Shown here: positions 28,590 through 37,356 of the stretch, one piece after another | Layout of the letters: each line of letters opens with the position of its first letter | Numbering within the stretch: the stretch's first letter is position 1 | DNA from: Micromonospora deserti | GTDB lineage: Bacteria > Actinomycetota > Actinomycetes > Mycobacteriales > Micromonosporaceae | Length of the DNA stretch: 64,000 nt | Direction of reading: 5' to 3' | NCBI RefSeq assembly: GCF_003236335.1 | Contig: NZ_POUB01000005.1 | Location: forward strand, 1-64,000 | Position numbers and translations under genes: made by a program | Notes under the pieces: model-generated | Databases searched by the model: none | The model's input: only the letters and a program-made list of their open reading frames with translations | What the model was told of the DNA's origin: nothing

Positions 28590-29881
28590 GGGCCGGTCCC
28601 CACCGGTGCGGCGAACAGCGGCCGCAGCTTCTCCTCCAGGTTCGCCAGCCCCGCCGCGCGGTCGACCCGGCCGTAGAACACCTCCGTGAGCAGGGTGTCC
28701 GCCTCCCGTTCGACCCGCGCCCAGGTGGCGGTGCGCGGGGTGGCCCGCAGGTGCGGCTCGGCGTCGAGGAACACCCGCGACGAGCGCGGCGGCTGGGCGG
28801 GGTCGAGGAAGGCCGGGGAGGTGGCGACGTCCAGCCGGGACGGTACGGTGCGCCCGGACCGGGCGAGGGTCTGCTGGCCGGTGACGCCCATCGCGAACTC
28901 GATGAACCGCCACGCCTCGCTGTGGTCGGGCAGGCCGGCGCTCATGCAGTAGGCGTCGCTGTGCAGGATCGACGCCGGTACGCCGCCGGGCGCCACCGGT
29001 AGTGGCGCCGCGTCCCAGGTGAAGCCGTCGATGGTCCGCAGGGTGGGCACGGCGACCCGGCTGCTCAGGTACATGCCGAGGGTGCCGCGCAGGAACCGGG
29101 CCTCGCTGGACTCGCTCTGTTCCTCGGCGTCGGGCGGCACCACGTGGTGTCGCAGTTGCAGGTCCAGGAACCAGTCGACGGCCCGCCGGGTGGCCGGGTC
29201 GCCGCGCAGGGTCAGCGTCGTGGGTCGGGTCGGGTCGTCGACCAGCTCGCCCCGGTTGGACCAGACGAACGGCGCGAGCCGGGCGATCGACGGCTCCACG
29301 CCCAGCCCGTACCGGCCGTCGCCGGTCAGCCCACGGGCCGCGGCGAGAAAATCGTTCCAGTCCCACCCGGCCTGCGGCAGCGGTACGCCGGCCGCGCGGA
29401 ACAGGTCGGCGTTGTAGTAGACGACCAGGGAGGACAGGTTCTGCGGCAGGCAGGCCAGTGCCGTGCCGTCGAAGCGGAACGCGTCGAGGGCGCGCGGGCT
29501 GAAGTCGCTCTCCTTGAGCACGGTGCTCGCGTCCAGGTAGGACTGCACCGGCTCGATCGCCCGCTGCGCGGCGAACTGGCCGTAGCGGCGGTAGTTGATC
29601 AGGAATACGTCCGGTGGCCGGCCGCCGGCGAACGACGACGTCAACCGGGCCATCAGCTCGTCCTGGGTGGCGACGGGGGAGAGGGTGACCTCGGCGTCGG
29701 AGTTGGCCTCCTCGAAGGCGTCGATCAGGGCGCGGTAGCCGGTGATCTCCTCGGCGTCGCCGAACAGCATCACCGTGATGCCCGGCCGGTCCTGCCCGGC
29801 GGCGTCGCAGCCGGCGCCCGCCCCGACCAGCAGGGCGGCGGCGAGCAGCCCGGCGCAACCCCGTCGCCACCACCGGTTCAT
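28586..29881 (-). CDS. Sugar ABC transporter substrate-binding lipoprotein
   Basis: The protein of 431 aa is an extracellular solute-binding protein (family 1). A signal peptide ends with a lipobox (GAGAGC, Cys25). Then come VMLFGDAEEITGYRALIDAF, GGRPPDVFLINYRRYGQFA, LVVYYNADLFRAAGVPLP and GWDWNDFLAAARGLT, the standard blocks of SBP_bac_1/MalE-like proteins. It overlaps the permease gene upstream (ATGA) and the ATPase gene downstream (GTGA), so the whole importer is translationally coupled. Confidence 0.93.
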   Translation of the reverse strand: MNRWWRRGCAGLLAAALLVGAGAGCDAAGQDRPGITVMLFGDAEEITGYRALIDAFEEANSDAEVTLSPVATQDELMARLTSSFAGGRPPDVFLINYRRYGQFAAQRAIEPVQSYLDASTVLKESDFSPRALDAFRFDGTALACLPQNLSSLVVYYNADLFRAAGVPLPQAGWDWNDFLAAARGLTGDGRYGLGVEPSIARLAPFVWSNRGELVDDPTRPTTLTLRGDPATRRAVDWFLDLQLRHHVVPPDAEEQSESSEARFLRGTLGMYLSSRVAVPTLRTIDGFTWDAAPLPVAPGGVPASILHSDAYCMSAGLPDHSEAWRFIEFAMGVTGQQTLARSGRTVPSRLDVATSPAFLDPAQPPRSSRVFLDAEPHLRATPRTATWARVEREADTLLTEVFYGRVDRAAGLANLEEKLRPLFAAPVGTGP

Positions 29882-30711
29882 CCGGGTCCTCCGTATCTCA
29901 GCGCCGACAGCGGACTGTCGTTCAGCAGGATCCGCTGGGCCAGCAGGAACACCACCACGCACGGGGCGGTCGCGATCACGCAGCCGGCCATCAGCAGCGG
30001 CCAGTCCGTGGGGTTGAGCAGCAGCAGGAACCGCAGCCCCAGCGGGTAGGTGTAGCGGTCGCCGCTGTGCAGGTACAGCAGCGGGTCGATGAAGTTGGAC
30101 CAGTGGAAGGTGAAGGCCAGCACGGCCACCGCCAGGGTCGCCGGGCGCACCTGCGGCAGCGCCAGCCGGCGCCACACGGTCAGCCACCCGGCGCCCTCCA
30201 ACCGGGCCGCCTCCAGCTGGCTGTCCGGCACGCCGCCGAAGCTCCAGGCGTAGAGCAGCACCAGGAACGGGCTGACCGCGAGGAGGGCCGGGGCCAGCAG
30301 CGGCACGTACGTGTCGACCGCGCCGGCCAGGCGGAACAGCTCGAAGCGGGTGGCCCATACCGCGGTGACCGGCACCAGCAGCAGCGCCAGCAGGCCGAGG
30401 ATCATCCGCCGCCGGGCGGGCGGGGTGAGCAGCCGCAGCCCGAACCCGGTCAGCGAGGCGACCAGCACGGTCACCGGCACGGCCAGCGCGACGACCAGGG
30501 CGGAGTTCGCCAGATAGGTGAAGAGCGGCATCAGCTCGGGCAGCCGCCGGTACGCGGCCAGCGTCGGCGCCGCCGGCAGGACCTCCAGCGTCCGGGGCGG
30601 CGGCAGGCCGGCGGGGCGCAGGGAACCGACCACCATGAACCACAGCGGGGCGGCGAACACCGCCGCGACGAGGGCGGGCACGGCGAAGCGCCCGATCCAC
30701 CGCCAGGCCAT
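29878..30711 (-). CDS. Sugar ABC transporter permease (MalG type)
   Basis: The protein of 277 aa has six transmembrane helices, the conserved first extracytoplasmic segment (AAPLWFMVVGSLRP) and the EAA loop (LEAARLEGAGWLTVWRRLAL). I chose ATG 30709-30711 because GAGGGGG lies about 8 nt upstream; a GTG 9 nt earlier is also possible. This is the first gene of the importer operon, transcribed in the order MalG, binding protein, ATPase, MalF, lipoprotein. It lies 155 bp downstream of the PucR-type regulator. Confidence 0.9.
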   Translation of the reverse strand: MAWRWIGRFAVPALVAAVFAAPLWFMVVGSLRPAGLPPPRTLEVLPAAPTLAAYRRLPELMPLFTYLANSALVVALAVPVTVLVASLTGFGLRLLTPPARRRMILGLLALLLVPVTAVWATRFELFRLAGAVDTYVPLLAPALLAVSPFLVLLYAWSFGGVPDSQLEAARLEGAGWLTVWRRLALPQVRPATLAVAVLAFTFHWSNFIDPLLYLHSGDRYTYPLGLRFLLLLNPTDWPLLMAGCVIATAPCVVVFLLAQRILLNDSPLSALRYGGPG

Positions 30712-30866
30712 GACATCCACCCCCTCAGTCCGTGAACCCGCCCCGACCTGGGAGTCCCCGGCGGTTCCGCCGAACCTACGAACCGCTCGGCCGCCCGGTC
30801 ATCGGCCACCTGTCGAAGATCTCCGGCACCGGTTGCTACGTCTGTCGCAGCCGAGAGCCGCGGCGG

Positions 30867-32096
30867 TCAGCCGTCCGGCCGGTAACGGCCCTCCAGCCGG
30901 GCCAGTTTCAGCGCCAGGTGCAGGCAGAGGCGCTCGTTGCCGTCCTTCAGGTCGGTACCGGCGAGTTCCTCGATCCGCTGCAGCCGGTAGTAAAGCGTGG
31001 TGCGGTGCAGCCGCAGCTCGGCGGCGGTGGCGTGGGCGTTGCCGGCCAGGTCGAGGTAGCGCTCCAGGGTGGCCAGCAGCGCCTGGTGGGTCGGGGTGGG
31101 CAGCAGCCGCGCCAGCCCCGGATGCACGTCGGCGACGTCGAGGCGATGGTCGTTCAGCCGGGACAGCACCCGGTAGATACCCAGGCCCGACCAGGTCACC
31201 ACCGGCCCGAGCGCCGGCAGCTGGGCGCCGATCCGGGCGGCGTGCAGCGCCTCGGCGTACGAGGCGACGGCGTTGACAAGTCGTGGCCGGGTCCGGCCGA
31301 TCCCCACCACGGTCCGCACGACCGAGCCCAGGGAGCGGGTCATCTGCTGCAGCGCGTCGTCGAGGTGCTTCGCAGCGACCTCCGGGGCGGGCCGCCCGGC
31401 GGCCTGCCCCGCGCAGAGCAGCAGTACGCCGTGGTCGTGGCGGATCATGTGCAGCGCCTCCCGGGTGCCGATCCGGCGTCGCGCGGCGACCAGCGACTGC
31501 TCCAGCGCGATCCGGGCGGCCTCGTCGGGTGCCTGGTGTCGCGGCGCGACCAGATGCGCGACGAGCGCCGTGCTCGGCCCGTCGCCGGCGATCATGCCAG
31601 CCTCCAGCAGCGCCCGTACCGCCTGGTCGCGGGTCTCCGGGCGGTCGGCGAGCAGCGTACGGGCGGCTTCGGTCTCCCGCTGGGCGGCCAGCTCGCCGAG
31701 CAGGTTCTCCCGGTACAACGCCAGGGACAGCTCTTTCAGCAGCCCCGTCGCCTCCATGTCGACGTCTGTCAGGGTGCCGTCGGCGTCGATGAACCAGACG
31801 AAGCCCAGCAGCAGGTCGTGGTGGCGGATGGGCACGCAGACCCGGGGCAGCAGGTCGAGCTCCGGATGGGCCGGGATCCGGATCGGCTCGCGGGCGTCCA
31901 TGATGCCGAAGTTGCGCAGCCAGGCCATCACCTCGGGGGTGGTCTGCCGGCGCAGGATCGACGCCCGGCGCACCTCGTCCACGAGGCCGGTCTGTTCGCT
32001 GTAGACCACGACGCGCTGGCGCCGGTCCTCGATCAGGGCCGGCCGGCCCGTGTGCGCGGCGACGGCGTCGACGATGCGCTGCAGCTCACCCTGCAT
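30867..32096 (-). CDS. PucR/CdaR-family transcriptional regulator
   Basis: The protein of 409 aa has an N-terminal GAF-like sensory region (about 1-140; VCVPIRHHDLLLGFVWFIDA), a central GGDEF-like CdaR linker (about 170-290) and a C-terminal PucR helix-turn-helix (about 340-405; RYLDLAGNAHATAAEL, HRTTLYYRLQRIEELAG). Proteins of this class respond to small metabolites such as sugar acids or purines. It lies directly upstream of the ABC importer on the same strand, so it is the likely regulator of that operon. The annotated start is ATG 32094-32096; its leader lies on the same side as the shared 41-bp element at 32343. Confidence 0.9.
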   Translation of the reverse strand: MQGELQRIVDAVAAHTGRPALIEDRRQRVVVYSEQTGLVDEVRRASILRRQTTPEVMAWLRNFGIMDAREPIRIPAHPELDLLPRVCVPIRHHDLLLGFVWFIDADGTLTDVDMEATGLLKELSLALYRENLLGELAAQRETEAARTLLADRPETRDQAVRALLEAGMIAGDGPSTALVAHLVAPRHQAPDEAARIALEQSLVAARRRIGTREALHMIRHDHGVLLLCAGQAAGRPAPEVAAKHLDDALQQMTRSLGSVVRTVVGIGRTRPRLVNAVASYAEALHAARIGAQLPALGPVVTWSGLGIYRVLSRLNDHRLDVADVHPGLARLLPTPTHQALLATLERYLDLAGNAHATAAELRLHRTTLYYRLQRIEELAGTDLKDGNERLCLHLALKLARLEGRYRPDG

Positions 32097-32506
32097 GACA
32101 ACCTCCGCTCGCCGGTCCCGGCCCTGGCCCGGGACACCGGCCGCACCATGATCAGAAACCCTGTCTACACCGGCGGCCCCATGCCTGGCCAGGCCCTTCG
32201 CGCCGGCCGGTGCGACGAGCGTCCGGGCGGACCCCGAACATCAGGCGTCGGTGGCCGGTTTCCCGTCACAGCCACCGGGCCGGCCGGGACCAGGCGCCAG
32301 ACCGGTACCCGTCCAGGGTGCTCGGTCCGTTCCAGACTGATTGACTACGTGCATCATCCGCATTACGGTCCCGTATAGCGCAACCACCTCCCAGAATCTT
32401 TCATCCGAGCCGGTTAGGTCTGAAACGTAACCACCGCCAGCTGGACCCGCGGCGAGACCGTCGATCGTGCACGGTCCGCGCGACGGAGCTGACAAGGAGG
32501 TCCTCT
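32097..32506. other. Divergent control region between the PucR-type and GH9-like genes
   Basis: This 410-bp gap contains no gene. Its right half is AT-richer than its surroundings and holds the 41-bp element at 32343-32383. The ribosome binding site AAGGAGG at about 32493-32499 serves the plus-strand gene. Confidence 0.6.
32343..32383. promoter_or_regulatory. Candidate IclR-type operator, copy 1 of a shared 41-bp element
   Basis: This 41-bp stretch matches 36487-36527 at 32 of 41 positions without gaps, including identical ACGTGCATCAT on the left and CGCAA on the right. Its centre has a dyad, TACGG-TC-CCGTA (32364-32375), inside GC...GC flanks. The other copy lies just ahead of an IclR gene, so both are probably bound by that IclR protein. 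This copy is 123 bp upstream of the GH9-like gene. Confidence 0.7.
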
Positions 32507-35404
32507 GTGACCAGACGTACCCGCCGCCAGGCCGCGGCGGCCCTGACCGCGACGCTGACGGCGACCGTGGCGCTGGGCCCGGGGCCGGGGGCGACCGCCG
32601 CCCCGTCCGGCACCGCGCCCGGGCCGCAGCTGTTCACCGACGACTTCTCCGCCGGGCTCACCCGGTGGCGCGCGCTGACCGGCGCGCTCACCGAGTGGAC
32701 GGCGACGACCGCCGAGTTCCCCTACGTCTCGGTCGACACCCGCAACCAGCCCTCGGGCCGGTACATCGCACCGGTTACCCCGGTCGACCTGCCCGACGCC
32801 TACGAACTGCGCACCCGCGTCCGGGTCGAGGCGACCACCGACTCGCCCACCGTCTCCGTGCTCACCGACTTTCAGGAGCCGTACGCCGTCACCCAGAACA
32901 ACCTCGCCGCCCAGCTGGCCGGCTGGTCCGGGGTGCAGGTATCCCGCCCGGTGACCAGGACGGTGTGCCGCGGCCCCGCGCCGCTGCGCCAGGGGGAGTG
33001 GCACGAACTGGTCATCCGCCGGGCCAACGGCATCTCGGTGGTGGAGGTCGACGCCCAGCGCGTGGCGGTCGTCGACTCACCCACCGCCGGCGGCACCATC
33101 GGCCTCGGCGTCTACCACGCGCGGGCGTCGTTCGCCGCCGTCGCCGTCCACGGCCTGACGGCCGTACCCGACGGCCACCCCACCACCGCCTCCGGCTGCT
33201 CGTGGACCGGGCCCGGCGAGCCCGACGCCGACCAGCCCGTCCTGGTCAACCAGAGCGGCTACAACCTCGGTCAGGCCAAGCGGTTCACCGCCCCGCGGGC
33301 CGCCGACGGCGATCCGTTCCGCGTCGTCGACGCCGCCGGGACCGTCCGCCACTCCGGCACCGTACGCGGCCAGGTCGGCGACTTCACCGGCTTCGAGCCG
33401 GCGGACGCCGGGCCGTACACGGTGGTGGTCGACGGCGCGGCCGGGACCGGCGAATCCGTCCCGTTCGGTGTCGGCGCGGACTGGATCGAGCGGGTGTCGT
33501 ACCGCCGGGCGGTGCAGTTCATGACCGACGTCCGGTGCTACTACGGCGACTTCAGCCGGATGGTCCACGGCGGCACCGACCCGCAGAACTGCTACCTCGG
33601 CGTCGGCTGGCGCGACTCGCACCAGATGTCGTTCGAGCTGCCCGCCCTGGTCGACATGTACCTGGCCAACCCGTCGGCGTTCGCGCAGATCACCGACCCC
33701 GACGCGAGGTACGTCGGGCTGCCGGTGCAGCTGCCGGCGGACACCCCGGAGATCGTCCGGCTGATCCACTGGGCGGTCGAGGTGTACCTCGACGGGCGGG
33801 TCAACCACACGCTGCTCAAGGAGCAGCTCGCCGCGTTCCTCTACGCCTACCCCTACCTGGCGCGGTACGTCCCGCGCGAGGTCTACGAGCGGGCCCGCGA
33901 CTACCTCTTCGGCATCTGGGACGACCCGGCCAAGGACCGCTTCGCCTGGTACGACACCACCCCGCACACGGCCGACCTGCTGCAGGTCTACACCCAGGTC
34001 GGCTCCGGCAAGGGCGAGCTTCCCCCCGGCCACTCGGTCTGGCCGAACGTAATGATGTACGAGGTGGCGACGCGGGAGGGGCGTGCCGACGCCGACCGGT
34101 ACCTCGCGGCCGCCCGGGCCCAGGCCGCGTGGCTGGTCGAGCACCTCGACGTCACCGACCCGACGGTCACCAAGGGCCAGCGGCAGGGCGAGTACCACCT
34201 CGTGACCGGCCTGGCCCGGCTGCTGGAGCAGCACCCCGATCAGGCGCCGTCGGGCACCCGGGAGTTCATCCGGGACTGGGCCGAGGTGGTGGCGGAGCGC
34301 TCGGACAACCTGTGGGACTTCCGCCGGTACTCGGCCGACCGGTGGACCATCCCGCCGTTCACCGGCGGCGGCTCGGCCAGCGATCCGAACGAGACGGGCA
34401 ACGTGGCCGGCTTCGCCGCCCCGGCACTGGCCGCCGCGCGGGTGCTCGGCGACGACCCGCTCGCCGCCCGGCTGCGGCAGGTCGCGGTGGCCCACGTGGA
34501 CAACATCTTCGGCCGCAACCCCACCGGGCGGCACGCCTCGTACCGGGGCCCGACGGAGCAGTGGGGCTTCGAAGGGGTGGAGCGCGGCTGGTACTCGGAG
34601 TTCCAGGGCGGGGCCGGCCGGCTCCAGGGCTCCCGTGGGGTGCTCGACGGCAGCCCGAAGAACGGCCACTACCCGTACCACCCGGAGGTGGGCAACATCG
34701 GCCACTCCGAGGGCTGGGTCACCGTCAACAGCGCCTGGAACGAGGCCCTGGCCTGGCGGGCGGTCGACGTTACGCAGGTGCGGGTCGTCGACGCCGCCGG
34801 CGCCGTGGTGGACCGGGTGCCCGAGGGAACCCGCCCGGCGGTTCGGCTCACCGCGCCGCTCAACTTCGACCCCACCGCACTGGACCGGGCCGAGGTCCAG
34901 GTCCGCGTCGGCGAGGACGGCATCCCGCGGCGCCTCGCCGTGGTGCAGGACGGTCCGAACGCGACGACGTACCGCGCCGAGCTGGACCTGGCGGCGATCG
35001 GCGCGCGGCTCGGCGACACCGTCACCGTCTCCTACGGCTACGGCTACTTCGCCCAGGAGACGACGGTGACGGTCACCGCGCCGCTGTGTCAGGGCCTGCC
35101 GGCGACCGTCGTCGGCACCGACGGCGCCGACCGGCTGGTCGGGACCGCGGGCGACGACGTCATCGTCGGCCGGGCCGGTGACGACGTGATCGCCGGCCGC
35201 GGTGGCGACGACGTGATCTGCGGCGGTGACGGCGCCGACCGGCTGGCCGGCGGGCCGGGCGACGACGTGCTGCTCGGCGGCGCCGGCCCGGACGTCGTGG
35301 CCGGTGGCCCGGGCGACGACCGGTTGTACGGCGGCGCGGACGAGGACGTCGTCGCCGGCGGTGCCGGCTCCGACGTGACCGACCAGGCCGGCCCGGAGGC
35401 GTGA
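32507..35404 (+). CDS. Secreted GH9-like six-hairpin glycosidase with cellulase-type Ig domain and RTX repeats
   Basis: The protein of 965 aa begins with an Arg-rich signal peptide (about 1-31). Parts visible are: a beta-sandwich (about 40-225; TDDFSAGLTRWRAL start); a CelD_N-type Ig domain (about 245-325; VLVNQSGYNLGQAKRF); an alpha/alpha barrel-like region (about 330-750) with GH9-like C-terminal features (FGRNPTGRH, then GHSEGWVTVNSAWNEALAW); a further beta domain; and about eight RTX Ca-binding nonapeptides (about 865-960; GGDGADRLAGGPGDDV). The usual GH9 DAGD motif is absent, so the family and substrate are uncertain. AAGGAGG precedes GTG 32507. The shared operator ties it to the 2-keto-3-deoxy sugar-acid genes, so a uronate-containing polysaccharide is a reasonable guess. 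Confidence 0.75.
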   Translation: MTRRTRRQAAAALTATLTATVALGPGPGATAAPSGTAPGPQLFTDDFSAGLTRWRALTGALTEWTATTAEFPYVSVDTRNQPSGRYIAPVTPVDLPDAYELRTRVRVEATTDSPTVSVLTDFQEPYAVTQNNLAAQLAGWSGVQVSRPVTRTVCRGPAPLRQGEWHELVIRRANGISVVEVDAQRVAVVDSPTAGGTIGLGVYHARASFAAVAVHGLTAVPDGHPTTASGCSWTGPGEPDADQPVLVNQSGYNLGQAKRFTAPRAADGDPFRVVDAAGTVRHSGTVRGQVGDFTGFEPADAGPYTVVVDGAAGTGESVPFGVGADWIERVSYRRAVQFMTDVRCYYGDFSRMVHGGTDPQNCYLGVGWRDSHQMSFELPALVDMYLANPSAFAQITDPDARYVGLPVQLPADTPEIVRLIHWAVEVYLDGRVNHTLLKEQLAAFLYAYPYLARYVPREVYERARDYLFGIWDDPAKDRFAWYDTTPHTADLLQVYTQVGSGKGELPPGHSVWPNVMMYEVATREGRADADRYLAAARAQAAWLVEHLDVTDPTVTKGQRQGEYHLVTGLARLLEQHPDQAPSGTREFIRDWAEVVAERSDNLWDFRRYSADRWTIPPFTGGGSASDPNETGNVAGFAAPALAAARVLGDDPLAARLRQVAVAHVDNIFGRNPTGRHASYRGPTEQWGFEGVERGWYSEFQGGAGRLQGSRGVLDGSPKNGHYPYHPEVGNIGHSEGWVTVNSAWNEALAWRAVDVTQVRVVDAAGAVVDRVPEGTRPAVRLTAPLNFDPTALDRAEVQVRVGEDGIPRRLAVVQDGPNATTYRAELDLAAIGARLGDTVTVSYGYGYFAQETTVTVTAPLCQGLPATVVGTDGADRLVGTAGDDVIVGRAGDDVIAGRGGDDVICGGDGADRLAGGPGDDVLLGGAGPDVVAGGPGDDRLYGGADEDVVAGGAGSDVTDQAGPEA

Positions 35405-35406
35405 GT

Positions 35407-35448
35407 CGCAGTGGTGCCGGGGTGGCGCTCCCGCCCGGCACCACTGCG
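35407..35448. terminator. Perfect 15-bp bidirectional hairpin
   Basis: CGCAGTGGTGCCGGG (35407-35421) pairs with CCCGGCACCACTGCG (35434-35448) around a 12-nt loop. It lies between convergent genes ending at 35404 and 35456 and can serve both. Confidence 0.85.
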
Positions 35449-35455
35449 GTAAGCC

Positions 35456-36433
35456 CTACCGTGCGAGCGCGTCGCGCAGCAGCGTGGCCGCCGTGGACGC
35501 ATCGGGCAGTCCCGCGGTGTCGCCGGGCGCGGCGACCACCCCGGCGGCCAGCGCGCCGCCCAGCGTGGCCGCGCCGGCCGGCGGGGCGCCGCGCAGCCGG
35601 CCGGCCAGGTAGCCGCCGGCGAACGCGTCGCCGGCACCGACCGGATCCACCACGGTCGTCGCCGCGCTCGGCTGGTGCACCGCGCCGCCGTGCGGCCCGG
35701 CGTGGTAGCAGCCGTCGGCGCCGGCCTTGAGCACCGTCTCCGCGACGCCGGCGGCGGCGGCCGCGGCGAAGACCTCGTCGGCGTCGCGCGGATCCCGCAC
35801 CCCGAGGACCGGCCCCGCCTCGTCGGTGCCGAGCAGCAGGACGTCCACGGACGACAGCAGCGCCCGGACGCCGGCGGCCTGCTGGTCGACGTCGCCGAGG
35901 GCGGGGCGCAGGTTCGGGTCGAACGCCACGGTGATGCCGGCCTGCCGGGCCGCTCGCAGCACGGACTCCACGGCGGCCCGAGGGCCGGGGCCGAGGGCGA
36001 GCGTGATGCCGGAGACGGCCACCAGTCGCGGCCGGGCGGTGAGCAGCCGGGCGGCGTCGGCCCGGTCCAGGTGCGCTGCGGCGGAGCCGGTGCGGTAGTA
36101 GTGGACCCGCCGGTGCCCGTCGCGCTGGACGTCCTTGAGGAACAGGCCGGTCGGGTGTCGGGAGTCGACGGTCACCAGGGAGGTGTCCACGCCGGCGGCC
36201 CGGGCCGCGGTGAGCACCCGGCTGCCGAGCGGGTCGGCACCGACCCGGCTGCAGAAGCCGGTGGTCACGCCGAGCCGGGCCGCGGCGGTGCAGAGGTTGA
36301 GTTCGGCGCCGGCGACATGGACCTCCACGGCCGGGGTGTCGGCGAGCAGCCCGCCAGGGGGTGGCTGGAACAGCACCATGGCCTCGCCCAGCCCGACGAT
36401 TTCCAGGCCGGCGGCCGGCGCGGACGGTCTCAC
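35456..36433 (-). CDS. kdgK: 2-keto-3-deoxygluconate kinase (PfkB/ribokinase family)
   Basis: The protein of 325 aa is a PfkB-family sugar kinase. It has the N-terminal GLGEAMVLFQP, the HVAGAELNLCTAAARLG substrate-binding block, FDPNLRPALG (the KDG-kinase hallmark FDPNLR) and the anion-hole/catalytic signature VDPVGAGDAFAGGYLAGR. These favour 2-keto-3-deoxygluconate or -galactonate as substrate, giving the 6-phosphate. GTG 36431-36433 is the start. It is divergent from the IclR gene across the shared operator, and the KDPG-aldolase gene stands directly after that IclR gene, so kinase and aldolase form the phosphorylated branch of the pathway. Confidence 0.88.
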   Translation of the reverse strand: MRPSAPAAGLEIVGLGEAMVLFQPPPGGLLADTPAVEVHVAGAELNLCTAAARLGVTTGFCSRVGADPLGSRVLTAARAAGVDTSLVTVDSRHPTGLFLKDVQRDGHRRVHYYRTGSAAAHLDRADAARLLTARPRLVAVSGITLALGPGPRAAVESVLRAARQAGITVAFDPNLRPALGDVDQQAAGVRALLSSVDVLLLGTDEAGPVLGVRDPRDADEVFAAAAAAGVAETVLKAGADGCYHAGPHGGAVHQPSAATTVVDPVGAGDAFAGGYLAGRLRGAPPAGAATLGGALAAGVVAAPGDTAGLPDASTAATLLRDALAR

Positions 36434-36486
36434 GGGTGCCGCCCGTACGTGGTCACGATGACCACACCCCGCCCCAGCCTATGATC

Positions 36487-36527
36487 GACGACGTGCATCA
36501 TGCAGAATAAGGTGCCATATATCGCAA
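36487..36527. promoter_or_regulatory. Candidate IclR operator, copy 2 of the shared 41-bp element
   Basis: It lies in the 116-bp divergent gap between kdgK and iclR. The right part reads as an imperfect dyad, TGCAGAATAAGGT / GCCATATATCGCA (8 of 13 positions symmetric). Its right end is 22 bp from the IclR ATG, overlapping the likely promoters of both genes. Autoregulation plus control of kdgK is the simplest reading. Confidence 0.72.
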
Positions 36528-36549
36528 GGGACTTCCAGAGAGGATTGGC

Positions 36550-37356
36550 ATGGCGGCGGAACCGAGCGGTAACCAGAGTGTCGAGCGGGCCCTGACCGTG
36601 CTGCGGGCACTGTCGGGCGGCCGGACCGAACTACGGGTCTCCGACGTGGCCAAGGCCACCGAACTTGGCCTGTCCACCACGTCGCGGCTGCTGGCCACGC
36701 TGGAGAGCATGGGCTTCGTCGACCGGGACCCGGTCAGCGGGCTCTACCGGCTCGGCCTCGACATGATCTCCTTCGGCGGGGCGGTGCTCAACAGCCACCC
36801 GGTGCATCGCGAGGCGCGGCAGACCGCCCAGGACCTCGCCGCCGATCTGGGGCTCGGCGTCAACGTCGCGGTGCGCCGTCGTGACCGCCTGTTCTACCTG
36901 CTCAACTTCGAGGGCCGGCAGGCGCCGCGGCCGTTCGTCCTCGCCGGACAGTACAACCCGCTGCACGCCACCGGGCTGGGCAAGGCGCTGCTGTCCGGCC
37001 TGACCGGCGAGCAGCGGCGGGCACTCCTGCCGGCGGCGGCGCTGCACGCCTACACACACCGCACGGTCACCATCCACGACAGGCTAGACGAGGAGATCGC
37101 GAACGCTCTCGCCCGCGGCTACGCCACCGAGGTCGAGGAGTTGGCGCTGGGCCGGGCCTGCGTCGCCGCGCCGATCCGCGACGGCTCCGGCGTCGTGGTC
37201 GCCGCGCTGTCGGTGTCCGGCCCGCTGTCCGCGATCGACCTGCCGGCCCGCGAGGCCGCGCTCGCCCGCGCGGTGATCGAGGCGGCCGACTCGATCAGCA
37301 TCGGCCTCGGCTACCTCGGTCCGGCGCAGGTCGCGGTTCCGGAGGCGGTGGCGTGA
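36550..37356 (+). CDS. IclR-family transcriptional regulator (sugar-acid operon)
   Basis: The protein of 268 aa has an N-terminal winged helix (about 8-70; QSVERALTVLRALSGG, STTSRLLATLESMGF) and a C-terminal IclR effector domain (about 85-260; NSHPVHREARQTAQ, NPLHATGLGKALLSG, YATEVEELALGRACVAAPI). ATG 36550 follows AGAGAGGA. The stop overlaps the aldolase start by 4 nt. It is very similar to the second IclR protein in this window (several shared blocks of more than ten residues), which suggests duplication. Members near kdgK usually respond to KDG or a related keto acid; that effector is inferred. Confidence 0.93.
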   Translation: MAAEPSGNQSVERALTVLRALSGGRTELRVSDVAKATELGLSTTSRLLATLESMGFVDRDPVSGLYRLGLDMISFGGAVLNSHPVHREARQTAQDLAADLGLGVNVAVRRRDRLFYLLNFEGRQAPRPFVLAGQYNPLHATGLGKALLSGLTGEQRRALLPAAALHAYTHRTVTIHDRLDEEIANALARGYATEVEELALGRACVAAPIRDGSGVVVAALSVSGPLSAIDLPAREAALARAVIEAADSISIGLGYLGPAQVAVPEAVA

